Source: Amoebidium appalachense (Eukaryota; Ichthyosporea). Taken from it: DNA of 64,000 nucleotides. A program made the position numbers and the translations under genes. Below are positions 12,250 through 24,824 of the stretch, piece after piece. The notes under the pieces were generated by a model. It was not told where the DNA came from. It made no database searches and saw nothing but the letters and a program-made list of their open reading frames with translations. The DNA is taken from contig CAVNZM010000001.1 of assembly GCA_963693365.1 (NCBI GenBank), positions 6,200,001 through 6,264,000 of the forward strand, read 5' to 3'. Positions within the stretch are counted from its first letter, which is position 1; the number at the start of each line of letters is the position of its first letter.

Positions 12250-13329
12250 CCTTTCCTTTTGCCCCCGGGGAGGGGAGGGGGGGGGAGAGGGAGGGGGAGG
12301 GAGGGAAGCCCCCCCCCCCCCCCCCTCACCCCCCCCCCCCCCCCCCAAAAACCTCCCCCCCCCCCCCCCCACCAACTCCCACCCCACCCTGGGGGTTTTC
12401 TATCATATCCTGTGTATGAAGAAGACTTGTGATTAACCGTTTGAGATTCATAAAAAACACTGACTGGATGACTGGAATTCACTTTTTGTTTTTTCTAGAT
12501 CTGTTACTAGGAGCAGTGGCCAGTGGGATGGGTGGGTGGAGGGTGGGGTTGGGGGGGGGGGGGGGGGGGGTTACGTACGGGGAAAGATTCCGGGGGGGGG
12601 GGGGGGGGGGGGGAGGGGGGGGGGGATGTGATGCTAGAAAGCACACCGAAGGGGAATTCCTCCCCAAAAGCAGTAATGGGTAAGGAAAACCGAAGGGAAA
12701 AATGCAGATTAGGCATAGGTATTGCGAACCTCTGGAAGTTCCGTCGGGGGGCAGTAAAAGTGATAATTAGCAATTCTGGTGTGCAACTCTACACAGGCGT
12801 GTGCATGTAGCTGAGAAATTGGGGGGGGGGGGGAGGGGAAGGGGATATGGGGGGATGGGCTCATGGGGTGAGGGGGGGTGGGGGGGGGGGGAGGGTGTGA
12901 GAGTCGGAGAGGGGGGAGGAGGGGGAGGAGGGGGGGGGCGGGGGGTAAGGTAGGGAGGGGTTGGGGGGGGGGGGGGGGCCGAAGGGGGAGGGGAGGGAGG
13001 GGGGGGGGGGGGGGGTATTTGCCACACAACCGGCAAGAGAAAGTAACTAAATCCGATGGGAAGAATCCAAAATGATTCTCATTAGCAAAGACGATGGATG
13101 GTAATATGTCGTTCCTTTCTGCTGCATTATTTTCATGGGCGCCACACAGGCTGGCGGAAAATGGTATGGCGGATTAACAAGGGCCGATTTGATTGGATGT
13201 GCCAGTTGGATAAAAGCGATTTGATTGTACACGCTGGAAATCGGCAAAAAGACTGTTGAATAACTCGTAGTAGGGTGGGGGGAGATGAGGGAGAGAAGGG
13301 TGAAGGGTGAAGGGGAGAGGAGGGGGGGG

Positions 13330-13367
<38 letters not shown>

Positions 13368-14215
13368 GAGGGGGGGGGAGGAGGGTGAGGTAGTGGGGGT
13401 TGAAAATGGTTAGAGAGGACTCGAATGATACATGACTGTTGGATGTGATGGCTAGGCGAGTGTGGTAGATTGTGGTAGGTGGTGACGGTGTAAGTATTTA
13501 AAAAAATTCTGATTCACCTAGGGCGAGATGGGGAGGTGGGGAGGGGAGGGGAGGGGGGAGGGGGGGGGAGGGGGGGGGGGGGGGGGGGGGGGAGGGGGGG
13601 GGGCGGACGGGGGGGCATGGAAAAGAGGTCGTGTGTATGTGTGTGTGTGTTGGGTGGGAGAGGTGGGAGGAAGGGAGGGGGGGGGGGGGAGGAGGGGGAG
13701 GGAAGGGACTTGATGGGGGGACTAGAATGGGTGGGGTGGGGGTGGAAGGGGGGGGTGGAGGGGGGGGATGGGGGGGTGGAGGGGGGGAGGGGGGGGAGGG
13801 GGGAGGGGAGGGGACAGGGGGGAGGGCAAATAGGGGATTAAAACAAAGGACGTGCCATTGGGTGTGGGTTACATCATAGTTGGTTGGGGTCAACCAGGTT
13901 TCATATTTTAACCATGGTCAATCGGTGGGATGTGGGTAATTGTGGATGAATAATTGTGGATGCGGTGCGTGTGTGTGTTTGTGTGTGTTGGGGGGAAGGG
14001 GGGGGAGAGGGGGGGGGGTAGGTGGGGGGAAGGGGAGGGGGGGAAGGGAGGCGGGTGATGGTGGGGGGGAGGGGGGGGAGGAAGAGAGACTGATGATAAG
14101 GCGGCAGGTGGAGGGAAAGGGAGATTGAGGCAGTTGGAGGCTTTGGAGAGGGGGGGGGGGGGGGGAGGGGGAGGGATGGGGGGGGGGGGGGGGGGGAGGA
14201 GTGTGAGAGTGAACG
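12250..14215. repeat. C- then G-rich simple-sequence region
   Basis: C runs at 12309-12370, then repeated long G runs interrupted by single A, T or C near 12550-12625, 12820-13016, 13270-13380, 13530-13830 and 13990-14200. Short complex islands at 12380-12530, 12650-12800, 13030-13260 and 13830-13980 show no recognised gene. Confidence 0.9.
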
Positions 14216-14339
14216 AGCTATGGCATAATAAACTATAGTGGCAAGGGGTGCACGGCTGAACGTGAAAAGCTAAGCTGAAACGTAGGTTTGGGTGGATGCC
14301 TTTGGGTGGATGCACGACTTATGTTGGCTTTGTGTGAGA

Positions 14340-15190
<851 letters not shown>

Positions 15191-16445
15191 GCCTAGCGTT
15201 GCAGGTTTGCCCATGTGTGGGTGTGTGGCCTCGTGTGAGCATGTGTATTTGTGCTTGAAAATGGGTGTTGTATGTCGAGGCATGATATTTGGTATGTGTG
15301 TGTTAGGGTGTGGGTGCTTGGGCGCTTTCTTACATAGCATGGGAGTGCTAGAATTTGTCCAGGTCCCAGAGTGCACTTGTTTGTGCATGATATTGCATGG
15401 GTGCAAGAGTCTAGTAGACATTAACACCATAGGCCAGTTCGAAACCATGCGACCGTCCGTGATTGGCCGCACGAGTGGCCGTAAAATCAGAAAATGTTTG
15501 CCAATAGGCAACAAAATAAAACTTCAAAAATATAATTTTTGTGTGTTTTGAATGGCTCAGACAGTCTTGGGAGAAAACATGTATTAGAAGACTGAGTCAA
15601 AAGGGACTATGTTTTGGCAAAACTGTAAGTCTTGCCACTCCCCCCCCCCCCATCCCACCCGGCCCCTTCCCCCCGCCCCCTGCCTCCCCACCCCCCTCCC
15701 CCCCCACCCATTAAAGGGCAAAAAAAAAAAAAAAAAAAAAACTGACCCACCCACCCACCCATACACACACACAGCAACACTTTCCTGTAAATATGACAAA
15801 AAAAGTGCCACCTAGTGGCTTGTGGTTGCAAAGAAAATGGAGATAAATGTGTATAAAGGAGGGGGGCTTAGAAGCCCCCGACTCCGGAAAGCCGCGGGGG
15901 GGGGGGGGGGGGGGGGGGGGATCGGAGGGAGGAGAGGGGGGAGGCTTAACGAAAGAGACAAGTGAGAGAGTTGGCCACCTTGGGGAGACGAGATAGGCAT
16001 GAGAGTATTATTCAATGAAAAGAAGAAACAATCCGACTTGGTGTGCTTGGCCTTGGTGAAGTTGAAGAGCGAGAAAAGAAAAATGAACTCAGTGACACCC
16101 AATAAGGGGTCCCCGGGGGGGGGGGGGGGAGTGGGGGGGAAGTGGGTTAGGGAAGGAGCAGGGGGGTAAGGGGAGAGAGTGAGGGAGGGGGGGAGGGGGG
16201 GGAGGGGGGCAGGGGGGGGGGGGGGGGGGATGGTCGGGAGGGTCGAGAGCGATACGGAGACGTAGAAAAGTAGAAGAGTGTGTGGAGAAAAGCAGGAAGG
16301 TTGGTGATCCGGTTGGATCGTAAGTAGAGTTAGGAGAAAGGGAGAGAAAGAACGAAAAAAATGTCCGCAGCGTGAGGTGTGACGTATGAGTTCAGGGGGG
16401 GGTGCAGGTATGCACTCGGAGTAGGACGGTTGTGCACTTGTGTGT
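15191..16445. other. Intergenic with C, A and G tracts, no gene recognised
   Basis: Complex sequence at 15191-15640 and 15730-16120 is interrupted by C/A tracts (15640-15740) and G runs (15896-15920, 16117-16228). The large minus-strand frame across 15812-17155 is Ser/Pro/Thr low complexity with no domain. Confidence 0.4.
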
Positions 16446-16636
16446 GGTTCTGAGATTACATGTGAGTGTTCTGAGATTACATGTGAGTGTTCTGAGATTA
16501 CATGTGAGTGTTCTGAGATTACATGTGAGTGTTCTGGGATTACATGTGAGTGTTCTGGGATTACATGTGAGTGTTCTGAGATTACATGTGAGTGTTCTGA
16601 GATTACATGTGAGTGTTCTGAGATTACATGTGAGTG
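16446..16636. repeat. 21 bp minisatellite, nine copies
   Basis: Nine head-to-tail copies of TTCTGAGATTACATGTGAGTG; two internal copies carry GGG for GAG. The 21 bp unit is seven codons long, so frames stay open on both strands and yield a seven-residue peptide repeat. Unit identity suggests recent expansion. No start, splice site or context supports translation. Confidence 0.97.
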
Positions 16637-16719
16637 TGTTGTGCAGCTGGCATTGACATGCACACAAGATGGAACTCGTGTATCTGTATGTTTGCGGCAC
16701 GTGTACAAGGGCATGATGG

Positions 16720-16976
16720 GCGCGAGGGAGGGGGGGACAGGAGAGAGAATAGAGAAGGGGCGGGGAGGGGGGAGAGAGAGAGACAGGGAGAGGGGGGCGG
16801 AGGGAGGGAGGGAGGGAAGTAGGTAGGGAGGGAGGGAGGGAGGGAGGGGGAGAGAGGGGAGGGGGGAGAGAGAAAGAGACAGGGAGAGGGAGGGAGGAAC
16901 AGAGAGAGAGAGTTGGGGGAGGGGGCAGGAGAGAGAAAGACAGACAGGGGGGGGGGGGGGAGAAGAGAGAGAGAGA

Positions 16977-17062
<86 letters not shown>

Positions 17063-17242
17063 TGTGTGTGTGTGTGTGAGAGAGAGATAGAGAGAGAGAG
17101 TGTGTGTGTGTGGGTGTGGGTGTGCTTGTGTGTGCGCTCGTGTGTGCGTGTGCATGTATGGATGGCCGCTTGGTAGGTGGGAGGCAAGGAGGTGGGAGGT
17201 GGGTAAGGAGACGGGGGGGGGGGGGGGGGGGGGGGGGGGGGA
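16720..17242. repeat. GGGA/GA purine tract, (TA)n, (GA)n, G tract
   Basis: G/A-rich sequence with GGGA units, (TA)n at about 16980-17026, (GA)n at about 17027-17060, GT-rich sequence to 17155 and a G run at 17214-17240. Confidence 0.95.
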
Positions 17243-17640
17243 TGGGGCAAGGGGGGCCGGAACTGGTGAGCAAAAAAGAGAGACAGATCCGTGGGGTCAG
17301 GGCGGGGATGCATGTGCAGGGCCGCACAGAAGAAGGGCCCACCTCGTCAATGAATCATTTTCAAACAAATTACTTCTTGATTTATTTACAACCCAGACCC
17401 CGGGTCTAGGAAATTTTACCAGACCGTTTCTGTTCTTATACCTAGAAATTCAAGCCATTTGTTTGGGACTTGATTTACACATATCTTCAGACAAGTTCAA
17501 CCATCTGCATCCTTATGTAAGGACTGCTCACATATACAGGAAAAATTTTCTGACCAACTTACAATCTAACTGGTGTGGTTCTGCATCCAGGCAAATACAT
17601 TGAAATTATCATTTTTGGCAAAATGAAACATGAAATTTGG
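17243..17640. other. Downstream flank of the chitinase gene
   Basis: Complex AT-rich sequence with no recognised gene; it probably contains the 3' UTR of the minus-strand chitinase. Confidence 0.3.
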
Positions 17641-17646
17641 CCCAAT

Positions 17647-18065
17647 TTACTGGTTCTCGGGCATGAGCAGGTTTGAGACGGACTTGATGAGGGGGTGGTT
17701 CTCGGTCACAAACTCATCGAGATCCAGCGCCCAGAAAAATGCACCGCCCTGGGCTGTGGGGGGAGGGGGGGGTTAGAACAGAAAAATTATTATGAAATCA
17801 GTGCAATTTCATAAAATATGTGCTTGTGCTACAAAGTTATATGAGGAGGCGTATAAACTGTTAGAGGGGGCCAAAAATGGAGGCCAAAAATGGAGGGCAT
17901 AGAGGAATGGGCAGACGAGAGGGAGCTCGGCAAAGTTTTGAAATGTTGGAGCCAATTAATAACTGGAACCATGAGACAAGGCCCTGGGGAAAACAAAGGT
18001 GAACCACTGTGGTCCATTTTCTTTGTGTGTGCGGTGGGTTTTAAAGGAAGGGGAGGGGGGGGGGG

Positions 18066-18101
<36 letters not shown>

Positions 18102-21100
18102 GGGGGGATTAAACAAATCTTTAAGAGGGTAAAAGTAGGGGTTTGTGAAGGGGCGAGATGTTGTTGGCGACTCTTTGCAAAATTGCACTGGCGGGGTCCA
18201 TACCGGGGCCGCTGGGGTCCTTGACGAGCAGGTCGACCTTCTCCTTGAGGGTCTGGGGGCTGTCGTAGCCGCACCAGCCGTGCTTGCCGTCGGCCGTCAT
18301 CCACTGCACAATCTGCGTGCTTGTGACCGGATCGTACAGGCTCGTGCCCTGCCGGCCCAGCGCGCTGATCTCGTAGGCCGCCAGGAAGCCCTCCTCCTCG
18401 GTGACGCCGCCGTTATCGATGCCCTTGGGGGCCTTGAGCGTGGGGTGCTTGGCCGCATTGAGGTTGGTCTGCGTCAGCGGCAGCGTGCTGTCGTTGAGGT
18501 AGATGCAGCGCCCGTACGCCCCCAGCCCCAGCACGATCTTGCTGCTGGCCGCCCCCAGCTCCTTCCACGCCTGCACCCCGCGCTGCACCGAGAACATCTT
18601 GGGCTCGGTCTCGTTGTACTGCGCCAAGAACGGCGGCGGGGCCAGGGCCGTGTGGGGGCGGGCCACGGGCTCCCAAGCGCCGTACAGGTCGTAGGACATG
18701 ACGAAGATGTGGTCAAAGTGCGGCGCAATGGCCGGCACGTCGTAGGCGCTGGCAATGCCCTGGTGGCTGGCCCACACGGCCGTGGTGAACAGGATGGGCT
18801 GGCGCTTGGTGGCCCCGGCCTCGTCGGCAAACACGGCCCGGCACGTGCGCACCAGCTCCGTGTACTGGGCGCGCTGCTGGTCGCTGCCCGGGTAGCCGTC
18901 CTCGACGTTGGCGGGGTACTCCCAGTCAAAGTCGATGCCGTCAAAGTAGTGCTCCCGCACAAACGCCACGGCGTTCTGGCAGAACCGCTGCCGGTTCTCG
19001 GGCTTGCATGCCGTGGGGAATACGTCCTTGGTCCACGCCGTGGCGCCGGGGCCCGTGCCCTTGCTGAAGTTCCAGCCGCCCAGGGACAGCAGCACCTTGA
19101 CCTTCGGGTTCTGCGTCTTGGCCCGCGAGATCACGCGGTAGTACATGCTCTGCTTGTAGTCCGTATCCGTGCGAATGTCGTTCCACTCGAACGGCGCAAA
19201 GCTCAGGTCCTGCTTGACAAACCCGAAGCCGTAGTTGATGTGCGTCAGCATGGTGGCATCGATGTTCTCGGCCACATAGGGCTTGCCCTTGCGGTACTGC
19301 GCCCAGTTGGTGTAGTAGGCCCCCACCACACGCTTGGGCGGCACGTAGGGCGTGTTGTCCGTGGGCTTGCACACGCCAATCTGCTTCCAGTTGCCGGTCG
19401 TGTCGGAGGCCGGGTCGGCGCCCTGCGAGTAGTAGGCGTTGCGATAGACCTTGCCCTTGCTGTTGATGACCGTGTTGCCGGCGTAGATCATGTACGAGCG
19501 GTACTCGAGCATGGGGAACGCGCAGTCGTATTCCGTCGTGGGGCCGGCCGTGGTCGTGGTCGCGGGGGTGGTGGTGGTGACCGGGGCAGCACTAGTGGTG
19601 CTGGTGGCAGGAGCCTGGGTGGTGGTGGTAACAGGTGCCTGGGTGGTGGTGGTCGTCACGGGGGCCTGTGTAGTCTGTTGTTGGGTATAATAGAGAGTGA
19701 GATTTCTATTGCTGGCAGAAGGAAATGCATAGTTGTGATCGCAAACTTTTCGCAGCATGCTACCTAATGCAGCCTTTCAAAGGTACCTCCGCGGTTCTTC
19801 CTCCCCCCTCCCCCCCCCCCCCACCCACCCACCCACCCCCCTCCCTCCCTTTCTGCCCCGCCCCTCTCCCTCCCTTCCCGCCTTCCTTTCCTCTTTGCAG
19901 AAGTGCCCAACAATGCACAATTATTCGGCTTTTGTCCCAGCAGCAGCATGAATGGTGCAGCCCATGCATAAATCGATATCCAATATATCATGTACATGAA
20001 TGATGGGCAAACGGTTCTAAAAGCCCACACCTGAATTGCTCTAACGGATATAAATACATACATGGTCCGTCCGCATCCTGAACACGCCGGTGACAAGCCT
20101 TATCACAGCCGCAGATTTTGATATGCCGCATCCTGTGTTTTCTTTCAATATAGAATTGTAACTGAAAGAAACAAACAGCAAACAATCCTTACCGTGTTGG
20201 TGGCCGGGCCACAGCTTGTAGCCACGACACAGTGTGTGGTGGGGCACTGGGTGGTAGAGTAGCCGCCGCACCATGCGTCATAGGTGCTGCCGTAGGTGGC
20301 GTTGGGTTTGCACACAGACTTGCACGTGCCTGTAGTGGTCACCGGTGCCTGAGTGGTGGTGGTGGTGGCGGCAGCGGTGGTTGTGGCCTGGGCCGAAGTG
20401 GTGGTCACGGTGTAAACAACTGTACACATGAACTGTACATGTTTACTAAAGAATGTGATCTACTAGCACACGATTCGTGCTTTGTCATGAATATCACATA
20501 AATATTATGTCCGCACCAATAGGACTCACTCTGACCTAAGAATTGAACCATATATGGTTCTTCCGCTGCATACCACATAAACGAAGTGAACCAATAAGAG
20601 GTTTGCATAAATAGGACGAAGGTCTGACTGGCTCGGACCGCACCAGAATCACGAATGGCATGTTGCCACCCGCGCTGGCCGCGGATGAACCAATCCTGGG
20701 CCTTGATCCGAAACCTGGGGGCTATATAACAAAGCCGTCCCAGTACGGGGATCACATCAGTGAAGTCTGAGACAGACTGAGTCGGCCCATAGTAAAAGCA
20801 ACCTGGCCGCGTGTGCCTTTCTACCCGTTCTCTGTCTTTATTTTGATTCAGTTGTACTCTGCCTTATCCTAACTAGTCCAACTGTTTACATTGGCGACCG
20901 CGCAGTTCAAGAATCTCGCATCCTTCGAATCTCACATCTTTCAATCAGCTCAAGAATCTCACATCTTTCAATTACCCCAAGAATCTGCCATGGCCGATCA
21001 CAAATCCTTTTTACCACGATGATAGGTACATCTTTCCTTGTCCGACTTAAAATATATACACCGACAAGTTTGAAGTGGCCAGCCCACCTACACGGAAAGA

Positions 21101-24100
21101 ATTGAAAGCATGTAAAACGGCTTTTGCTACGACACAAAAAAAATGTGAAGAAAAACGAATACACAACGAAACAACGAATACACGAACAAACGAATGAAGA
21201 ATTGCTAACGAAGCAATGAACCAACGAAAAACGAACCATCACGAATACACAATGAAATAAAGAATTAACGACAAACGAATGCATAGAGGAAATACGAAAT
21301 GAATGCAACACGAAAACAAAACGAAGTAACGAAGTTATCAAACGACAAAAAACGAAAAACGAAAGCAAAATGAATTGGAAATACGAAAATGAAAGAACGA
21401 ATGCACAACACTGCTTGGGTTGCAATGCACACAGCCCCCTCTATGTTAGGAAGAAAATAAAACCGTTGCCCTTGCGTGCATTGCGCTATTGCACACTGCC
21501 ATCGTGTCCATGCCACCGCATGCACGTCCACACTCGCAAGCCAGATGCACGGCCACTTTCAGCACGAATGCATTTAAAGAAGAAGATAGTCGCTGTTCCT
21601 ATAGCATGTAGGACATAAGGTGCTGTGAAAGTAGTTTTGCATGCATGCTTCGAATTTCTTGCTGTTGTCGAATACAGCATGCCCCATAGTTTAGCGCACA
21701 GGATGCACAACATGCGCATGAATGTATGCTGGCATGCCTAAACACATTACGAACATATGGCTCATGTATGGCCCTTCCTGGTGCCATGCAACAACGAATT
21801 TGCACTCTTGGTGCACAGAAGGCATGTAATAAAGTCGATGCAGAACTTTTGTTCGTGCATGCGAAACAAACGAAGCTGTGGGGTACGAATTTACAGGTAA
21901 CTGCCAGTGTGTGGCAATACTGTACAAATACTATAACATACGAACTATGCTGTAAAGCCTGGAATACCTGCATGCAAAATAAAATTGCTGCCGGCACACC
22001 CCCACCAGAATAAAGAAAACAAAAGAATGTGGTATGGGCACCGTTCCCTCACAACCCCAGCATACAGTGTCAGTATTTTGGCTGGAAGCCTTTCAGTTTC
22101 GAATTACGAATACCCTCCTTCACTACTGAAGAAAGTGACGTGGAAGACGAATACGAATACGAATGCAAGGTGTTGTTGACTAACACATCGGACCATCATG
22201 TGTACCTAGGCCCTGGTACGGAGGTGACCATGTTATTCCCTTGCAATATGATGACACTGTAACAATTTAGCACGTGCATACCCCACCAATGGGCACATGC
22301 GGGAGACAACCCCACAAGCTGCCTTATTGGGCACCTCTGCTAAAACGAATATTCTTCTCACGAAGGAACAGAAGAATGCCACGAACACGAACCACACACT
22401 CCCCAGGCAGCTACTTACGTCTGATGTATGAAAGTAGTAGGTGTGTGAATTGGGTAACTCCATGAACACCAACACGAAAGAAAGCACAGCACAAAGCAGT
22501 TCCACGAACACGAATGGTTTTGGTTTTCCACACAACGAACAGAACCAACAGTAGGGCCACCTACAAATGAAGCAGAGGATGGGGCACCATCCAGACCTGC
22601 ACTGGAGGATATGAAGATACGAAGCGCGCTCACGAAGTTGCTTACAAAAGAAAGGGCGACCGTGACGACTTTTCTTTTGAGGCCAAGCCTCCAGAAGAAT
22701 GTATTATGCCTGGAATCCCCCTGCTCAACGAAAATCGCTGGCTCATGGGATACGAAAACTGCTCACGAATGGAAGCAGGTGTTTTCTGAAGAAGGCTTGC
22801 TTTGCCTACCCTCTTCTTATGAATTATGAACCGGGTTTTTACTGGTTCTGACGGGCTGATATATTTCTTTATGTCGCCCAACGAAGAACATTTAGGGCAT
22901 TCTTATTCATGCTATTCCCGGCTCCGATGATGCAGGGTTAAAGCTGAAAGGAAAGAAGTGCTCTTTGTTCATGAAAGAAGTGGCTTTTCCGGCCATGGTG
23001 ACTCGCCTTACAGTCTTAAGGTAGAACCGGGATAAGGAGCAGCGGCTAAGCCTTGAAGCTATCCACCACTACCTGAGCTACGAAGTGACCTAAGGCTTGA
23101 GTTATATTCATTATCGAATGTTTGGTATGATCATTCATCCACACAACCAAATTACTCGCAATTGAAAACGAATCTGCGGGAGTTTCCTAAAAAGGAAAAA
23201 CACCTAAAAAAGGAAAATATTACTTCTACAGAAAAGCCAAGCACAGAGACGAAGCGAACAATTCGCACACACTCTGCAATAATCTTCGCCACGAAAATGA
23301 AATCACAGAAGAATGCTGCATGAATTTACGTTTTGGCAAATGAAGAAGTGCTCATAGACGTGCACAACTCTATTCAATCGTCCTTGCTCTGTTCTGCCCA
23401 GCAGGTCGGCGCACGAGAATTCTCGCTGAAGGTTGTTTATCGCCTCTCAGCCTGGTGGTTTGCTTGTCTAACGACACCACCAGGCTCCCGACAAGGGGGG
23501 AGTGTAAACAACTGTACACATGAACTGTACATGTTTACTAAAGAATGTGATCTACTAGCACACGATTCGTGCTTTGTCATGAATATCACATAAATATTAT
23601 GTCCGCACCAATAGGACTCACTCTGACCTAAGAATTGAACCATATATGGTTCTTCCGCTGCATACCACATAAACGAAGTGAACCAATAAGAGGTTTGCAT
23701 AAATAGGACGAAGGTCTGACTGGCTCGGACCGCACCAGAATCACGAATGGCATGTTGCCACCCGCGCTGGCCGCGGATGAACCAATCCTGGGCCTTGATC
23801 CGAAACCTGGGGGCTATATAACAAAGCCGTCCCAGTACGGGGATCACATCAGTGAAGTCTGAGACAGACTGAGTCGGCCCATAGTAAAAGCAACCTGGCC
23901 GCGTGTGCCTTTCTACCCGTTCTCTGTCTTTATTTTGATTCAGTTGTACTCTGCCTTATCCTAACTAGTCCAACTGTTTACACACGGGTGCCTGGGTGGT
24001 GGTGGTCTGGCGTGTGGTGGTCTGCGAGGGAAAATGTGAGCTGGCTATGGATCTTTGTAACCTTATTGGTATTGGCTGCATCTGTGAAAAGTTTGCAACA

Positions 24101-24456
24101 CTCAAACACGTACCGTAGCGTCCTCTAGGTCTTTCATGTGTAGTAATATGATAACAAATTCGATTTGCATGCAGCAACGTTAACACCAGTGTGCACGTGA
24201 TAGGCTACAGTAACGCCCAACAGGGACAATACTCAACACAGATACAGACACGTATACGTACCGTGGTTGGAGACCCAGAGCAGGTCTGCATCGCACAGAA
24301 GCCAGCAAGGGTGCAGTTCGGCTGGCCAGAGCAGTAGGCGAGGTTCACCCGAGAATCAAGAGGAGTGCAGCAGAGCCCCCCGGCCTGGCGCCTTTCGAGC
24401 GCCGCGCCCAGAGCCGAGCCGGCGGCCATAACGGCGACAAAAGTTTGCTGAAGCAT
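17647..24456 (-). CDS. Secreted GH18 chitinase with chitin-binding module, exon 2 split by an LTR retrotransposon
   Basis: Exons on the minus strand: 24456-24262, 24021-23983 plus 20410-20193 (one exon, interrupted by the element at 20411-23982), 19674-18204 and 17753-17647. Without the insert and one 5 bp duplicate the exons join in phase to about 674 residues. Order: signal peptide (about 1-20), Cys-rich segment, Thr/Pro linkers with repeated TTQAPV, a second Cys-rich segment, a CBM5/12-like region (about 207-251), then the GH18 barrel. The catalytic motif DGIDFDWEYP is present, with the acid Glu near residue 401, and the last exon supplies GGAFFWALDLDEF, typical of the final GH18 strand. 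It would hydrolyse chitin outside the cell. GC-rich third positions mark a native, constrained gene. As sequenced, translation entering the insert stops after a few codons, so this allele should give only a signal peptide and linker, unless the insert is spliced out or the locus is heterozygous. Confidence 0.9.
20411..20890 (+). repeat. 5' LTR (480 bp)
   Basis: Direct repeat of 23503-23982; I found no difference when reading the two side by side. It contains a TATA-like CTATATAACAAAG near 20722 and a palindrome GAACCATATATGGTTC at 20545-20560, which holds a perfect CArG-type decamer. Confidence 0.95.
20891..20908 (+). other. Probable primer-binding site
   Basis: TTGGCGACCGCGCAGTTC begins directly after the 5' LTR, where minus-strand priming by a tRNA occurs in LTR elements. 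The TGG start is typical; the tRNA was not identified. Confidence 0.6.
23492..23502 (+). other. Probable polypurine tract
   Basis: A purine run (CAAGGGGGGAG) ends at the base before the 3' LTR, the expected plus-strand primer site. Confidence 0.65.
23503..23982 (+). repeat. 3' LTR (480 bp)
   Basis: Second copy of the LTR, followed by the target duplicate CACGG and then by the rest of chitinase exon 2. Confidence 0.95.
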
Positions 24457-24526
24457 CTTTAAGAAGTAGAGACGACCACTGTAGAGGCGTTGGTGGTGGT
24501 GTGAGGTTTGGGTAGAAGGTGGGTGC

Positions 24527-24533
24527 TTATATA
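24527..24533 (-). promoter_or_regulatory. TATA box of the chitinase gene
   Basis: The minus strand reads GTGTATATAAGCACC; the TATATAA core lies about 70 to 77 bases upstream of the ATG at 24456, a plausible core-promoter distance with a short 5' UTR. Confidence 0.6.
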
Positions 24534-24593
24534 CACCGGGGCAACTCGGGAGAGGGCCCTAGAGCTCACGCGATCATAGGTATGCATCTCGAT

Positions 24594-24728
24594 TGTATGA
24601 GTGAGATTGTCCCACAATCACACGCATATGAATTTGTACTTGGAGTCAGAGGCAGAGACCAGATCCGCCGAGACCCTGCCCGAGCCTCATGGCTCCCCCT
24701 ATACTATGCCGCTGATTACGCTCATATA
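24594..24728. repeat. 135 bp direct repeat upstream of chitinase, copy 1
   Basis: Matches 24825-24959 essentially base for base (starting TGTATGAGTGAGATTG, ending GCTCATATA). The 96 bp between copies are unique, so the period is 231 bp. It sits 60 to 200 bases upstream of the chitinase TATA box, so it could carry duplicated upstream elements. Confidence 0.95.
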
Positions 24729-24824
24729 TGGTAGCAGAGACAGCCCGACCGCCCTCTGATGGCCTAGCCGCTTTCCACTGCGCACTGCTATGAGCTCGGG
24801 GCGAGCTCACTCCCGCCGCCGAGA

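Larger units (their letters stand above)
20411..23982 (+). mobile_element. Ty3/gypsy-like LTR retrotransposon, non-autonomous, inserted in the chitinase gene
   Basis: The element is 3572 bp. It begins TGTAAACAACTG and ends CAACTGTTTACA, has 480 bp direct LTRs at 20411-20890 and 23503-23982, and is bounded by the duplicate CACGG (20406-20410 and 23983-23987). A primer-binding-like stretch TTGGCGACCGCGCAG follows the 5' LTR at once, and a purine tract (AAGGGGGGAG) abuts the 3' LTR. No long frame exists inside, but fragments in different frames resemble gypsy pol: about 22155-22250 (NTSDHHVYLGPGTEV, like the segment between protease and reverse transcriptase) and about 22870-23000 (NEEHLGH, then GLKLKGKKCSLF, like the end of the RT palm/thumb). 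Frameshifts and stops separate them. Orientation is opposite to the chitinase. Decayed pol with identical-looking LTRs implies movement with enzymes supplied in trans. Confidence 0.93.

Noticed and set aside
16446-16636. CRISPR-like regularly spaced repeat
   Set aside because: The 21 bp units are directly adjacent with no spacers, and the DNA is eukaryotic: it is a minisatellite.
15812-17342. A 447-codon minus-strand frame and overlapping 316-codon frame
   Set aside because: Ser/Pro/Leu low complexity over CT, TA and minisatellite repeats; two frames overlap and neither has a domain.
18145-19767. A 540-codon plus-strand frame opposite the chitinase
   Set aside because: A shadow of the GC-rich chitinase exon: Val/Arg/Gly-rich, no domain, and the minus strand carries clear GH18 motifs.
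20405-20755. A 116-codon minus-strand frame, repeated at 23437-23847
   Set aside because: It lies inside the LTR and occurs twice because the LTRs are duplicates; no known protein.
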